Of a DNA stretch of 64,000 nucleotides, positions 12,371-24,539 are shown piece by piece. The stretch covers positions 5,413,031 to 5,477,030 of the forward strand of contig CM034142.1 in NCBI GenBank assembly GCA_019914995.1, written 5' to 3'. The position numbers were made by a program, and so were the translations under genes. Each line of letters begins with the position of its first letter. The first letter of the stretch is position 1. Under the pieces are notes generated by a model. It was not told where the DNA came from, ran no database searches, and was given only the letters and a program-made list of their open reading frames with translations. This DNA comes from Acanthochlamys bracteata. Taxonomy: Eukaryota > Streptophyta > Magnoliopsida > Pandanales > Velloziaceae.

Positions 12371-13546
12371 TAAAATCAAGCACATCAATTAATTTGCTCA
12401 AGATCGATCATAAAAATTATTAGGGTTGTCTCAAAAAGCATATATTAATAAAGTCTTGGAGAGATTTGCAATGAAAAATTGCTCAGTAGGTATTGTTCCA
12501 ACTAAAAATAGTGACAAATTCAGTTTTATGCAATGTTCAATGAATGACTTGAAACACAAACAAATGAATGCTACTATTATTTGGAGCTTGATGTATGCTC
12601 AGACTTGTACTAAACCATACATGAATTTTGTGGTTGGAATGTTAGGTTAATATCATTGTAATCGAGGGCATGATCACTAGAAAACTGTAAATAAAGGATT
12701 AATATACTTGTAAGGGTCGAAAAATAGTATGCTCACTTATAGAAAATCTGATAATTTGATGGTTGTCGAATTTTCATATTTAGACTTTGCTAATGTGTTA
12801 TTATAGAAAATCCACATTCTGGTATGTCTTCCTTTTAGCTAGAGGAGCAATATAATAGAAAAGTACAAAGCAGTTTGTCATTACTACTTTCATTATAGAA
12901 TTTGAATTTGTATCATGCTTTGAAGCCATAATTCAAGCTAATTAATTGTAGAACTTTGTTCTGTACTTCGCATTGTTGATAGTATTGCCAAGCCGCAAGA
13001 AATTTATTGTGATTACTTTGCAGTATATGGAATTGAAATCTCTTACCGTTAAAAACTGTTAAAGAAAAAGTTCAGAAATAAGAATTGTCTATTCAGCTTA
13101 TTAGCACCAATCCTGTGATTGCGGATCCATTAAATAAAAGATGCCTCTAAAAATATTTACTAAGCATGTCGAAAATATAGGTGTTATTAAAACATTTTAA
13201 TATTTATGTATTTGGCACTCGAGCTCGTTTATATATTATTTCGTCTATTTCCTAATTTCTATTGGTATATACGTGAATGGATTATGTGAAGACTAATAGT
13301 ATTTGTCTTTTATGAAGACATTAAGCGGATCATTATTGTTTTTCATTATTAATCATGTTAAGATTAAAATTAACTTGTGGTGTATGGAAAGACCTATATC
13401 GAGCTAATGATATAGAAGCACAATCACTCGTGTTAATCTTTAGTTAATGATAGTAATTATGATATAACAAATAAACGAAAAGATTAGCATTTATACTTTG
13501 CGAATTATCTTTTATTAGTCTATGAAGTTGAACTTTAACCCATGAG
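12371..13546 (+). mobile_element. Ty1/copia retrotransposon, 3' part (RT end, RNase H, PPT-proximal)
   Basis: Continuation of the copia interrupted at 2746. From about 12390 the reading gives QDRS-KLLGLSQKAYINKVL, then at 12426-12650 an open stretch LERFAMKNCSVGIVPTKNSD through MYAQTCTKPYMNFVVGMLG (late RT). Decayed RNase H pieces follow to about 13190, including NLMVVEFSYLDFANV. Stops are common. The region 13200-13546 before the polypurine tract is non-coding. Confidence 0.85.
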
Positions 13547-13559
13547 CCAAGTGGGAGAA
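13547..13559 (+). other. polypurine tract of the copia element
   Basis: The tract CCAAGTGGGAGAA directly precedes TGTTGG, the start of an LTR. This is the common copia plus-strand primer context and marks the inner border of the 3' LTR. Confidence 0.8.
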
Positions 13560-14295
13560 TGTTGGATGTGTCTCATATGGTGAAGATTAATTGGTTTAAT
13601 AATCAAGTTTGCTAAGTGAATTTTAATAGTCACACGTACAATTCATTATTGAAGATAGTGGGTAATACATGTTGATAAGTTAAAGTGTCACATATTTTCC
13701 CACTATTATAGATATTAAGTAATGATTATATGTTTGAATTCAAAGAGTCACATATTATATCCATTATGATGGTTAATGGGTAATAAATGTGATCCTTATA
13801 TAAGGTGGTATTTGGTCATCACTTCTCTCCTATTCAAAAATCGAAAGAAAGTTTTCATCACTCAAAGTCTTTTTCTAGAACTAAGAGGAGATTAATATGG
13901 TGAATCAAGTTTTCCAAAAATAACAATTTGTTCTAAAATGAGCGGTATGGATCAAGGTATGTTTATTATCTCGTTTAAATATCTACTCTAAAACCTATTG
14001 AGATTTTAGATAGAATATGATTTCTGTGAGTTGAATATTAAATAGAATTATTTCTAGATCCAAGCGTAGTCCTGGATCTAGCATTTAGAGAGATGAAGTC
14101 CAATATGGACTCTTAGTGTTCTAGATTGAGTCTAATAGGGATTCTCAGTGTTGTACTTTGAATTCGTTAAAGATTGCTGAAAAATTGTATTTTGAATAAT
14201 TGTAAACTAAACTAGTTACAAATAAATAGCAATAGCCCAAGCTGAGGCATGCAAGCCTATTGATTAAACATAGCTTAACAACTTAAGTTGTATCA
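13560..14295 (+). repeat. copia LTR, about 736 bp
   Basis: Begins TGTTGGATGTGTCTC right after the polypurine tract and ends ...TTGTATCA, giving TG...CA ends. A TATATAAGG promoter-like box lies near 13797. By position it is the 3' LTR of the copia element. However, a tRNA-Met-type primer site follows 3 bases after its end, so it is also placed as the 5' LTR of something downstream. Confidence 0.72.
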
Positions 14296-14298
14296 TCT

Positions 14299-14310
14299 TG
14301 GTATCAGAGC
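14299..14310 (+). other. primer binding site (tRNA-iMet type)
   Basis: TGGTATCAGAGC, the standard plant initiator-tRNA-Met primer site, three bases downstream of the LTR end at 14295. A primer site normally follows a 5' LTR, not a 3' LTR. Confidence 0.8.
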
Positions 14311-15172
14311 CCTTGAAGAACAAGGGAGCCATTGCTACGAGGTTCCCAAAGACCTTGGAACCATCCCATCATCACCTCAAATACCACGAGATCACCATCA
14401 CCTCCATCAACAAAATCCAGGAGATTAGAAGGAGAGTCTAGCATCTGGAGCGGCTTGACACCCTAACAAGAAGGTTAATCAGCTCATGGAAGTGGTCTTT
14501 AAGATGCAACGAGGTAGATGTATGATCAAACCAACCTCAGTCCACCTGAAATTCAATAAGACAACAAAACATCCCATGAATATGATGACCTTATCACTAA
14601 CCACTCACTAGATCTTGGACACCAGTACAAGCTACTCTCACCCGGTAACCACTTGAATTTTCACAATTTTTACTCTACTCAACCAAGAACCTCACTGGCC
14701 ACAAACCCCACCTACACCATATGGACGATCCCCCTACCAGCAAGGACGAAGAACCTTAACCAACTCTAACCATCACAACATCCTCAGGAGCTTTCCTGAT
14801 AAGATTATTGCCCTCTAATCATCTCTAGAACCCAAGATAGCTACCATATGAACTAAGCTTTCTATAAAAAAGATAGCAAAAAAACTACTTCCAAGAGCAA
14901 TTACAAGACAACTACTCAATGAACCTAGGCCCTCATAGGAATACCTAAACCTATCACCATAAACCCTTTAACCAAGTTCCACTCAACCTAGAAGTATTTA
15001 TAAAAAAAAATATATTATGTTAACCCTTGAGATCGAGTGGGAATAGTTACAATGCATATGTAAGGGGAAGTAAATAGTTGTACTAAAGTTTCGAGCATGA
15101 TCCGCTGCAACACACCTAGGAGGAACTCAAGGAAGCACTCTTGATGCGATTTGGTCCAATGGCATTTGGAAA
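14311..15172 (+). other. retroelement leader/gag-like relic
   Basis: Follows the primer site. Translations show short open pieces, such as the segment MEVVFKMQRGRC near 14490 and Pro/Gln/His-rich stretches, in the style of a retrotransposon leader or gag region, with many stops. No domain can be named. Nothing is recognisable in 15000-15172. Confidence 0.35.
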
Positions 15173-17175
15173 TGTTGAAAATCCCAAGTACTTTGACAAT
15201 AATACATATTTGAGTATCATTGCTAATTTATGAACATGTTTATAGATTTGAATAGGATATAGAGCTCGACATGAATCAGGCAGAAGGTTTAGTGTTAAGA
15301 CTTTGCTAGTCAACTTCGGACGTGCATAACTTTTTACTCACGGCACCGAACGAAGATCACTTAATAGCATTTGAAAGATAGCTTGACACAGAGTAAATGA
15401 AAACCAAGAGGATGAAATTCCATCGGCAATCGAAGAAAGAAAAATTCTGTAAGTTTGCTGGTCACACTATCCAATGTACTGGATGAACTGGACAACCTTA
15501 ATACGTCAAATGGCAATCGTTCTATCTCTAATCTCAAACGATATTTTGGAAATCAAATTTTTTCTATCGAAAGCAGATATCGTGTAGTTTATACAGTCCA
15601 AAGTTCAGCTCATTATATGAAAAAACGAATCCTACAAAAATCGGAGAAGCTCGCTATTTTGCACCTACCATTTCTGGATGCATCTGAGTGAACCCGATCT
15701 GGACCGCAACGTGCAAATCAATATCCCTCAACTTGAGCCTAACTTTGGAGATCTGATTTTTATACTGTAATTTGAATAATTGATCTATCTACAGACCAAA
15801 TTTGAAGAAATATCATCCACTAACGAAGTTTGGAAAAATCCTCAAAGTGACCGGATAGAATGCATTCCAGACTGGACTAAACCATGTAGTTATAAGAGCC
15901 CCTAAATACTTTTTGGTTCCCTACTCCAGCCAAATAGTTGCAGCTGATTTTAGAAAAGACCAAATCAATCATGGCTATAATCAGAATATTTATTTGCAGA
16001 TTTTATGGAGAGGATATTGAAAAATATAAAAAAATTCTACAAAGATGGAAGGAATCTAGCATCCATACAACTCATACTGGATCTACTTCAAACACTCATA
16101 TCTTGACCATTCGTTTGAATTTTGATATAACCTTTGCATGAAGATTGGTGAGGACATCCTTGAGATTAATGTATGTAAAGAAATCATATTGGTTCCTAGA
16201 AGAAATCTGCCAGAAAATTCGGATGACATGTCAGCAGAAACCTTATGAAGCGCTTGGACCTTTGGATTGTTTTTGAGGATCATATGATGTCCAATTCATT
16301 TGAGATTTTGAAAACGTGTTTCTTAGGCATAAAAGAAGAGATCCACATCAGCAAGCAACATCCAGGCAAGGAACTATATAAAAGAAATTTTCAGAGAAGA
16401 ATAAGAACAGCAAGAACACTTCAACTAGCCGTTGAAAGTACATCCTCATCTTGTTTTGCTTCTAGCTGTTGCAACCCTTAATCAATTCAAGTTGTCTTCA
16501 TCCTGAGATCAAGGAGAACTCTTTGTTATATAGTTCCAGTGTGGAATGCGGTAAGAGATACAGGCTTTAACAGAGCACACATTGAGCCATCATCTTGCAA
16601 CCCGACAAAGAGATTAATTCTCTTCACCAAGAGCATTTCCTTGAGTTTCATTCTCTTTGTTCCTTTCATGCGATCATTTAAGCTTTCTTGACATGAGATT
16701 TGAAATGATTATTAGGGAGATCTCCTGAGCTTAACCTTGTGAAACACTTGTAACCTTGAAATGTTGTTGGAGAACTTGCGAGTTCTCGGTTTTCTAGCCT
16801 ACGTTAGGTTAGCGGGTTTGTGTTAGGTCTTTGCAAAGGCGTGCACGGTTGTAGCCTGAGGTACTTACCGAAGACTAGAAGGTTGGTTGGAGTTGTCCTT
16901 GCGAGGAGATCCGGTCGAGGCGGAGGTGATTTGCGAAAGACCAAGTTTCAGTTGATTGTAGGTTGGCACAACGTTAGTGGATTTCACTTGTGGTATCAAA
17001 TGACGTCGACATAGATACTTCGGTACTGAACCACATAAAAATTCTCGGTGTGCTGACTATGTTTGCATTTCTTAGCACTTTCAATTAGTTTGTTTGAATT
17101 ATATTGTGCTAACACTTCAATGCATATTACAGTCAACATTCAGTCACTGTATTTATCCAAGCGCAAGAATTCACT
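15173..17175 (+). repeat. R1 repeat, copy 1 (probable large copia LTR)
   Basis: About 2-kb non-coding repeat starting TGTTGAAAATCCCAAGTA. The same start occurs at 37084 (copy 3), and the 3' two-thirds recurs at 19235-20690 (copy 2). Shared landmarks include 'gaagctcgct', 'catttctggatgca', the 'aggatattgaaaaatat' stretch and a late 'gagagttgtccttgcgagg' segment. Plant SIRE-like copia LTRs have this kind of layout, and a copia gag relic follows immediately, which supports an LTR reading. The 3' border is approximate. Confidence 0.6.
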
Positions 17176-17640
17176 TTGTAGATGATTATAAGAAATGGAC
17201 CGATTGTGGCAAGAAAGATGGATGCAAATAACGTTTCTTGGCCAGCTAGTTTCTGAACTTAAGGATGATGCTAAGAAGAACATTTGTATGAATTCCCGTG
17301 TTATGAATTTACATTATTGTTAGTGAATATAATAGTATTTGTTCATCTAGCATAACTAAGGAGATTTGGAACTTGTTGGAGGTTACACACGAAGGAACCA
17401 TCCAAGTGAAGTAGGCTCACGTGATTTTTCTCATTCATGACTACAAAAACTTTAAAACTGGAAAAGGAAGAATCTGTTACTCAAATGTGCACTCATTTTA
17501 CTGACATTATTAATCCTTTAAAAATCTTGGTAATAGGAATGACGATTTGAAATGGAAGATTATGCGTGCCGTACTTCCTACATGTAACTCCAAAGTGGAT
17601 GGCACTGAATTACTTCATTCATGAGTTTAGCTTTATTGTA
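17176..17640 (+). pseudogene. copia gag (UBN2) relic
   Basis: Starts near DYKKWTDCGKKDGCK and contains SSITKEIWNLLEVTHEGTIQ, then FLIHDYKNFKTGKG, then MRAVLPTCNSKVDG. This is the order of the UBN2 domain in copia gag, including the characteristic TKEIWNLLEVTHEG core. Stops and frameshifts break it repeatedly. It lies directly downstream of R1 copy 1 and may be that element's gag. No protease, integrase or RT follows; an unrelated Athila 3' end begins by 17790. Confidence 0.75.
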
Positions 17641-17789
17641 ATAAGTGCTGCGTTTGCATTTGGGTATGAGTTTTACAATTGGGAACATCTACCGTTAATC
17701 TCTTAGAAAATGTTCTTGAATTATGCACTCACTGACAAATCTGCAGATGCGGTTTTATGAAATGTAATTATCCAAGATATATGAATAAT

Positions 17790-19045
17790 AATAGTTTTGT
17801 TGCTTGAGGACAAGCAAAAGCAAGTGTGGGAACATTTGATGTGTGTAAAATATTATTATTATCTCATGGATTCATATATTATATATGCTTGATTTTATTT
17901 AGAAAAAGTATTAAAAAAACATTGCTTCTTTATTTGCTGGCTTATTTCTAGCATTTCTATGTAGTTTACCTGTTTTTAATCAAACCTTTTGGTGAAATTT
18001 TTGCAAACTGCTAGTTTGTTTGAGCCAAAACATTGTAGATGGTGCATGAATGTTTTCATAATTTCTGGGTAGCTAATTGATACAATTTTGCTAATGAATT
18101 GACATACAGTGCAGACTCAAGTCGAGTGCACAGTTATGGCATATGTGATATATGGTTGTAACTATAAAACATAAAGGTTGAATTTAAATATTCTTTTTAG
18201 ATTTTCAGAGGCCAAACAACCGTAAGACGGTATACACAATTCGGTAGTCGAGAATTTTGATCAGTTGGTAGTCGAGAATTTTTGATCAGTTGAATTAAAA
18301 CCAAATCTATGGTTTTAATTCAATTCTTTTTCTTCGGATGGTAGATACCAGCAAAGGCTGCTCATCTAGGGTTATACTGATCTTCTTACTGCTGTAACCT
18401 AGAGGAGAATGACACGAAGCAAGGAGAAAAGAAGAGAAATAATACTTCGCTTGAAGACACTGGGTATCAATTGTTTTATCTCTAATGTTTCTCCTTGCAT
18501 TGTTAGATCTAAAAAGTACGAATTGAATTCCTCTTTGCTATGACTACGATGTGCCTAACAATGAAGAATTAATTTTTATTTTATGCTATTGGAAGTTGTA
18601 TGATTCCGTATTGAGTATTCTTTACCGTGATTAGTACTTTTAAGTATTTGGTGAATATTCAGTTTATTTTAGATTCACATTAAGACAGAGATGTGATGTA
18701 TGGAATAGTATTTTGAAATGAATGCCATGAATTGCGTGAGAGGCATATATATAATTCGTGGTACGTGCAATTAACTTAGAATGTTATAGATTTTAATTAG
18801 TTTTCTTATATGGTAATTTACCTAGAAATATAGTAAGTAATATGTGGATTATATATTTTGAGATGTATATCACAGAAATTAGGCTTTTTCAACTGTCAAT
18901 TAGGATTGTTATCTTTTTATAGAATGCTATGGAGTTGAATTGTATTAGTTACGGTGAAAATAAATGCCGTAATAATTTAGTCAATGAAATCTCTGTGTTA
19001 GTTTTAACTTGTTCTGTGTTCTTTATTTTTAGCATTCAATCGTCT
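17790..19045 (+). repeat. Athila-like LTR (third copy) with polypurine tract
   Basis: The tract 'gaggacaagcaaaagcaagt' at about 17808 followed by TGTGGGAA is the Athila/Tat-type polypurine context, and an LTR begins near 17833 (TGATGTGTGTAAAATA). The LTR's later part matches the reverse complement of the left Athila LTR, for example 'atggagttgaattgtattag' near 18930 and the 'ggtgaaaataaatgccgtaa' segment. It stops near 19045, about 140 bp short of the expected end. It is in the opposite orientation to the Athila element at 2747-12370, so it is a separate insertion. Confidence 0.72.
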
Positions 19046-19064
19046 AACTCGGTCCCAACACTGA

Positions 19065-20690
19065 ATCTATTGTTGAAAATTGTTAGCATATAAAACATAA
19101 GCACAAACGAAAGAAAAATAAACCAACACAAGACACCAAGATTTTTACGTAGTTTAGAAATATCGTTGTCTACGTCTTCGTCACTTGAAAACCTTCAAGC
19201 TACAACTCTGAGATTTGATGTTTCGTCGAACGCCTCCTTTCAATTAGAGTTTGCTTGAATGGACAACTGATGGAATGGATATCCACTAACGAAATCTACA
19301 AAATTAGGAAAGTGGCTAGACGGTGCAAGTCATCTAATGGACTAGACCAAGAAATTTACTTATGCGAAACTTGTTTTCTGGATTTGTAAATGTGCCAGCC
19401 AGTTGCAATTACCTTTAAAAGATGCTACATCAATCACTAATATTTGTAGAATATTGATTTGCATATTTTACGGAGAGAATATTGGAGAATATCTAGCAAA
19501 TTTACGAAGATAGAAAGTTTCCAACATGCATACAACTCTAATCCGATCAAGTTCAAATCCTTATATCTCAGCCATCCGTTTGAATTTCGACATGATCTCT
19601 ATACGTAGATTAAAGCCGACATCCTGAAGATTAATTCCATCGAAGAAATCATAGTAGTTACTAGAACAAGTCTGCCACAAATTTCGGATATAGAGCAGTT
19701 GAAATCCTAGAACACACTTTGAACCGTGGGATGACTTTGCAGCCTCAAACATATCCGTTTCATTTCGAATTTTGAGGAGCTATTCCACAGACTTGGTAGA
19801 TCATGTCAAGATTATAATAAAATGTTCAGCCCTGGAAAGAAATCATAAAAAGTTCCGAGAAGAAGTTACAACTACTGGAACATATCAAGTAGTTTGCTTT
19901 TGTTCTCGACTTTGCATTTCTTGTAGCAGTTGCATCTTTAATCAATCCAGGCAGCCTTCATCCTGAGATCAAGGAGGAGACATCTATATATACTTCAAGT
20001 AAAGAGAATAGCAAAACATACAACTTATAGCACACTTAACCGAGCTTTCATCTTGCTGCCCTATTAGGAGAGCTACTTCAACCGAGAACCCTTCATTGAG
20101 TCTTGTTCTCTTTGTTTCTTCTGTTGAGATCCCTTAAGCCTTTTTGTTGAGCGATTAAAAATATTGTATGGGAGATCAGCTGAGCTAAACCCCACAAAAT
20201 ACTTTTAACCTTGAGAGAAGGTTAGCTAGCTTAGGTGTAAGTTAGTGGTTTGTGCTAATCCCTTATAAAAGCATGCACAGTTGTAGCCAGAAGGACTTCG
20301 GAAAGTCTAGAAGGCTGGTGAGAGTTGTCCTTGCGAGGGACTCCGCTTGAGATGGAGGTGTTTTTTGAAACATCCAGCCGTCATATTCGTACATTGGTTT
20401 GACATTAGTAGATTTTATTTACGATGTTAGGTGACATGGACGTAGGTACTGCGGTGCCAAACTATGTAAAAATTCCTGGTGTACTACCTAGCATTCTTAG
20501 GACTTATTTTTGTTTCGTTTAAATTATAATGAGCTAATGACTTCGGTGCATGTGGCTCACGATTAATTACTTCTTAGCAACCTCTCAATTGACTGATTGC
20601 TTACTATTCGGTGACTGAATTCAAAACGGTAAAGTGTTTCCCTTAATTTGGCATAAGTCAATTCAACCCTCCAGCTTGAGTTGATCTTCC
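19065..20690 (+). repeat. R1 repeat, copy 2 (5' truncated)
   Basis: Matches R1 copy 1 from roughly its middle to its end: 'ggatattg/gaatattgg...', 'tcatcctgagatcaaggagg' near 19960, 'gagagttgtccttgcgaggg' near 20310, and the 'gtaggtactgcggtgccaaac' stretch near 20440. It ends in a stretch (20650-20690) like the 3' edge of SIRE-type copia LTRs. The first 170 bases (19065-19235) look like a fragment of another LTR. No coding capacity. Confidence 0.55.
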
Positions 20691-21445
20691 AAGTTTCTCG
20701 ACCAACACAATAACATCAGACACGTCCTCCCATTAGGGACTCTCGTGACTCCTTGATGCGTACAATCAGGATCACATCATAGGAGTGTCTAAACATCTTT
20801 TATCGTGCATGCTATCTTTGTATTGTAATTATATAGTTTGAAATTTTCTACCAATCCGAAATTCTCACAACATTAAGCTGTACTTTCACTGTCATCTTTA
20901 CGTATTCTTTCTCTCTTCTTATCTTAATTCTTTCATAGTTCTTAACTTAGTTCTCTTATTCATTTCATTTTGGTAAGTAAAATTAATTCTCTTCTCTTAT
21001 TCTTTTATGTACTTGAATTTTTCATTTCTCTTCTTTTAGATCTCCCGAGCACTTCTCTTCTTCCTCCAGCAGTCACTCTTGGGCCACTGGTGATCTCTCT
21101 CCGTAGCAGCTAGTGACATCCCTCCGAGCAGATCTTCACTTAGAAGTGCTTTCCTCTCAGTCTCGATTTTGATTTCCCTATAGATTCTGATTCGAGAGAA
21201 AGTAGCGTGTCTCTCTGACCATCTCTTCTGCGGCAACTTATGTCCTCCCTTCCTGTTTTTAATCAGATGGAAAGCGCCTTCCTCCTAGTCTCAAATAAAA
21301 AATTTCCAGATTTTGATTCATGGATTTCTCGCAAATCTCTACGGCAATTTCACATATCCCTTCTGGGGATTCTACTTCATCGCTCTCTCAAGTCGTTTCT
21401 AATGATTTGTTATTTTGTTTTTTTTTGTTATTTTTGCTGGTGTTG

Positions 21446-21476
<31 letters not shown>

Positions 21477-22805
21477 GGTGTGTTGGCTTTCCCATTATGG
21501 TCATCATTATACTTCACCCCTTTCCATAAACCAGTAGATAGTTTGGTCACTTTCATTTTTTTCTGCATACATTTCTATTTCTCTTTTGACTTACTTCTAT
21601 CTTAGGCCCCTAAACTATTCCTTTCTTGTAATAGTCTCTAAAGAACTCACATGCCATTTCATAAGTAGTCACTTTCTCGGCCTATATATATATTTTGGAG
21701 TATTTCGTATAACAACACTACTCCGGTTGCTTTTGCATAATTTGTATACATTTCTTTTGTAGCTTGGAGAGCAAGAATCATATCTAAACACGTCGTCTGG
21801 AGTTGCAAAAGCAGAATAGTCAGTCTTAACAGATAGTTGGAGAATATTTATAGTTTGCAGTAGTGAAGAAAATTTCTTTTACAGTACTAAAATTTTGTAA
21901 TATTTGGTGCTTTGCTCTGTTGAATGAAAAGGAAGTCGGATGAAAGAAGAAGAAGGATTAAAAAAAAGAAAAAAAATGAAAGAAGAAAGATTGTAGCAGG
22001 AGAAATAGTGAGAAGCGCAAGAAAAATGTCTAGGCACTGTGTGCATCTTATCATAGGTGAAATAAATTCATCCTCATTAACATGTACAATAATATTCATA
22101 ACACATTAGAAATAAATTCAAATTAACATGAATAGTAACATGCACGACTTACTTACAGAAAAAAAAAATTAGTTGTACTGACAATCACGAAATTCGTGTT
22201 TAAAAAAATGAATCCTAGTCGAATGAAATTTTATCAACTACATTAAACAACTCAAAACTTGTTACATGAAGCTTACAAGAAGTTGCATTGAAAAGAAAAT
22301 TCCCTGAGCAAATTACACTAACATAAAAAAGCACCAAGTACTTCCAGGTACTTTTTTGAAAGACACTACTCCATGATTAAGTCGCAACACAACACAACAC
22401 TAGCTAGGTTCATTCTTCAAAGGCAGACTTTAGGAAATGGCTTGAATAGGAAAATGCTGATTCTTTAGCTTTCAGGAAAGCAAAGCTATATGGATTCAGT
22501 CAAAAACAAAATAGAGGCAACCACCTGCCTTTGGGAAACACTAGTTAACATAAACAACATCCAGAAGTACTAAGTTGCATAACTCATTAAAAGTACCAAC
22601 CCTCCAGCATTGTTCAAACAATCAAAAACTCAAGTCTTTATAATAAAATTTGGTCAAAAGCAAGCACGAGCATCAATGTTCAAAAACAACATCAGCATGC
22701 AACATCATCAAGAGAACATCCAGAAAGAAAAAACTGCTACTACAATACAACAAAACAACACACTAGAATCGAGAAAGGAACAATTCTCTCCTACTTCTTT
22801 CCTTC
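20691..22805. other. unassigned intergenic stretch with low-complexity tracts
   Basis: No recognisable gene or element. It contains a poly-T run followed by a GT-rich tract at about 21447-21483, a purine-rich (GA/A-rich) tract at about 21925-22010, and a pyrimidine-rich zone at 20880-21240 that could be an old untranslated region. Open reading frames here are short and composition-driven. Confidence 0.5.
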
Positions 22806-23437
22806 CGTGTAATTAAATATTAGCAACAAAAAACAATCTAACAAAAATTTATAAATTATTAAATTATGTTGTATATTTATAATTAACTATTTACTTTCAT
22901 GCCTTTGTAAATTAGTGCAAGACGAGAATTATAATATTATCGAATGTATTACTATGTAGGTGTGTTTTTAATAAAGGCTTTGTATTTTGTATAAAGATTT
23001 TTATCAAAATTTTCTCAACTAGCTAAAATTATCATCGAAAATATTAATATGTATTTATAATTATAAATTTCAACTGTCACCATATATTTTCAAAAAATAA
23101 ACACAAAAATTTTTGAAATATTTTAAAGACCGATGAAGATACTAATGCATGCACATTTTGACGGACACAAACTAAATCTCTTCACTAAGAACATCATGTA
23201 CATTCATTCTAAATAATTTTTTGATTTCACTCAAATTTAAAAGTGTAGAATTGTAATTAAAATTTTTAATTATTAAATAGGTTGACTCGAATTTGATTCG
23301 ATTATTAAATAGGTTGGATTAGGGTTGACAACTTTGACCCATACAAATTTATAAGTTGAGTTAGGATTGAACGAATTTGACCCAGTATTAAATGAGTTGA
23401 CCCCAAACCGGCACACCAACCCAAATTGCCACTCCTA
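22806..23437. repeat. hAT-like MITE R2, copy 1 (left end missing)
   Basis: Shares its whole length with R2 copy 2 (37463-38283), for example 'gagaattataatattatcg' and 'gtatttataattataaa'. It ends ...CAAATTGCCACTCCTA at 23437, the inverted form of the TAGGGGTGGCAA-type terminus of a common plant hAT MITE. The left terminal inverted repeat is absent, so this is a truncated copy. Non-coding, AT-rich. Confidence 0.7.
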
Positions 23438-24535
23438 AAATTAATAATAATAACAAATACAATCTGCGTAGACGAAAACGTCAGTACTACCTAATTCGAG
23501 CATTGTTTGTCATGTGAACGAGTAGGTATGCAAAAGAACACTTGTACATATTAAAACACATGCAAGTATGTACATGAGTTCTCTAAAAGTACAAGACAAC
23601 AGAGATATTGTCACGCAAGTTTTTTCAGACCTCTGTAAGTTGACGGGTGATCAGAGACACGTTCGTGATATTTGTCAGATAAATAGGTTTGGGCGTACAG
23701 TAGCCGAAATGTTCGACAGCTTTCATGATCCTAAAATATGATATGTTTTCCTACATTATTAATCTCACATCTTTACAGACGGCTACACATTCGAGATACA
23801 TCAGGGCGAACATCCCGCAATCAAAGTTGCGGGAAATAAAAGTCAGACATTCACAAGCAGCAACTCTAGTGATAAAACTCCGATAAAACGAAAAACAACG
23901 ATATACCTATTTTCCTACTACGGAACGTCAACATGAACTACTTTAGAGCTAGCTTTTGAGTCGAGGCCTGAAAACTCCAACAAGGAAGAAAGGCCTTTCA
24001 ACAGGAAGTCATTTGCACCTTCAGTAGCATTTCGACTGCAATCTAATGCTGCTTCTTTATATGCACAACAAAGACAACGTGATCGAATCTATCCATGGAC
24101 GCTCAGGGGTGTCAATTCCTTACGTTCTTAATATTGTTTGGGAAAGAGCGGGATTCATAGGCTTAAAACGGCCAGGTAATCTATTTGCATAGATGTTTCC
24201 CTTTTCTGACATTTTCGATCCATTTCGTCGTGTTATTAAGATGTCTTTCGTTCTCATAAGATAGCTCCATCTGCAATGTAGTGTACACAACTATGTTAAA
24301 TTTAATGTGCAAACAAAATTTGGTAATAATAATAATAATAATAAATACGACAAAACATCTTAACTGGCATATGACTCCTTACCAAAAAAGATAAGTCGAG
24401 GATCCAACACTTGGGATCAAATGCTTCTGGTTTGGCAAGATTCTTCAGCTACTACATAGAAGCATCTAGGTGCTGCAGGAGGAAAAATAAAACATGAAAG
24501 GGCTATTTTACGTCAAAATTTGTCTATGATCTTAG
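23438..24535. other. unassigned intergenic stretch
   Basis: No gene recognised. There is a small perfect hairpin (CCCGCAA / TTGCGGG arms) near 23814-23833 and an (AAT)n microsatellite near 24326-24345. Confidence 0.5.
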
Positions 24536-24539
24536 AATG

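Noticed and set aside
21240-21605. 121-codon plus-strand frame with a long Phe run
   Set aside because: The Phe run is the poly-T tract; the frame has no domain and depends on low-complexity DNA.
23813-23834. Hairpin with 7-bp arms and an A-rich tail, terminator-like
   Set aside because: Rho-independent terminators do not apply in a plant nuclear genome, and one short hairpin is expected by chance.
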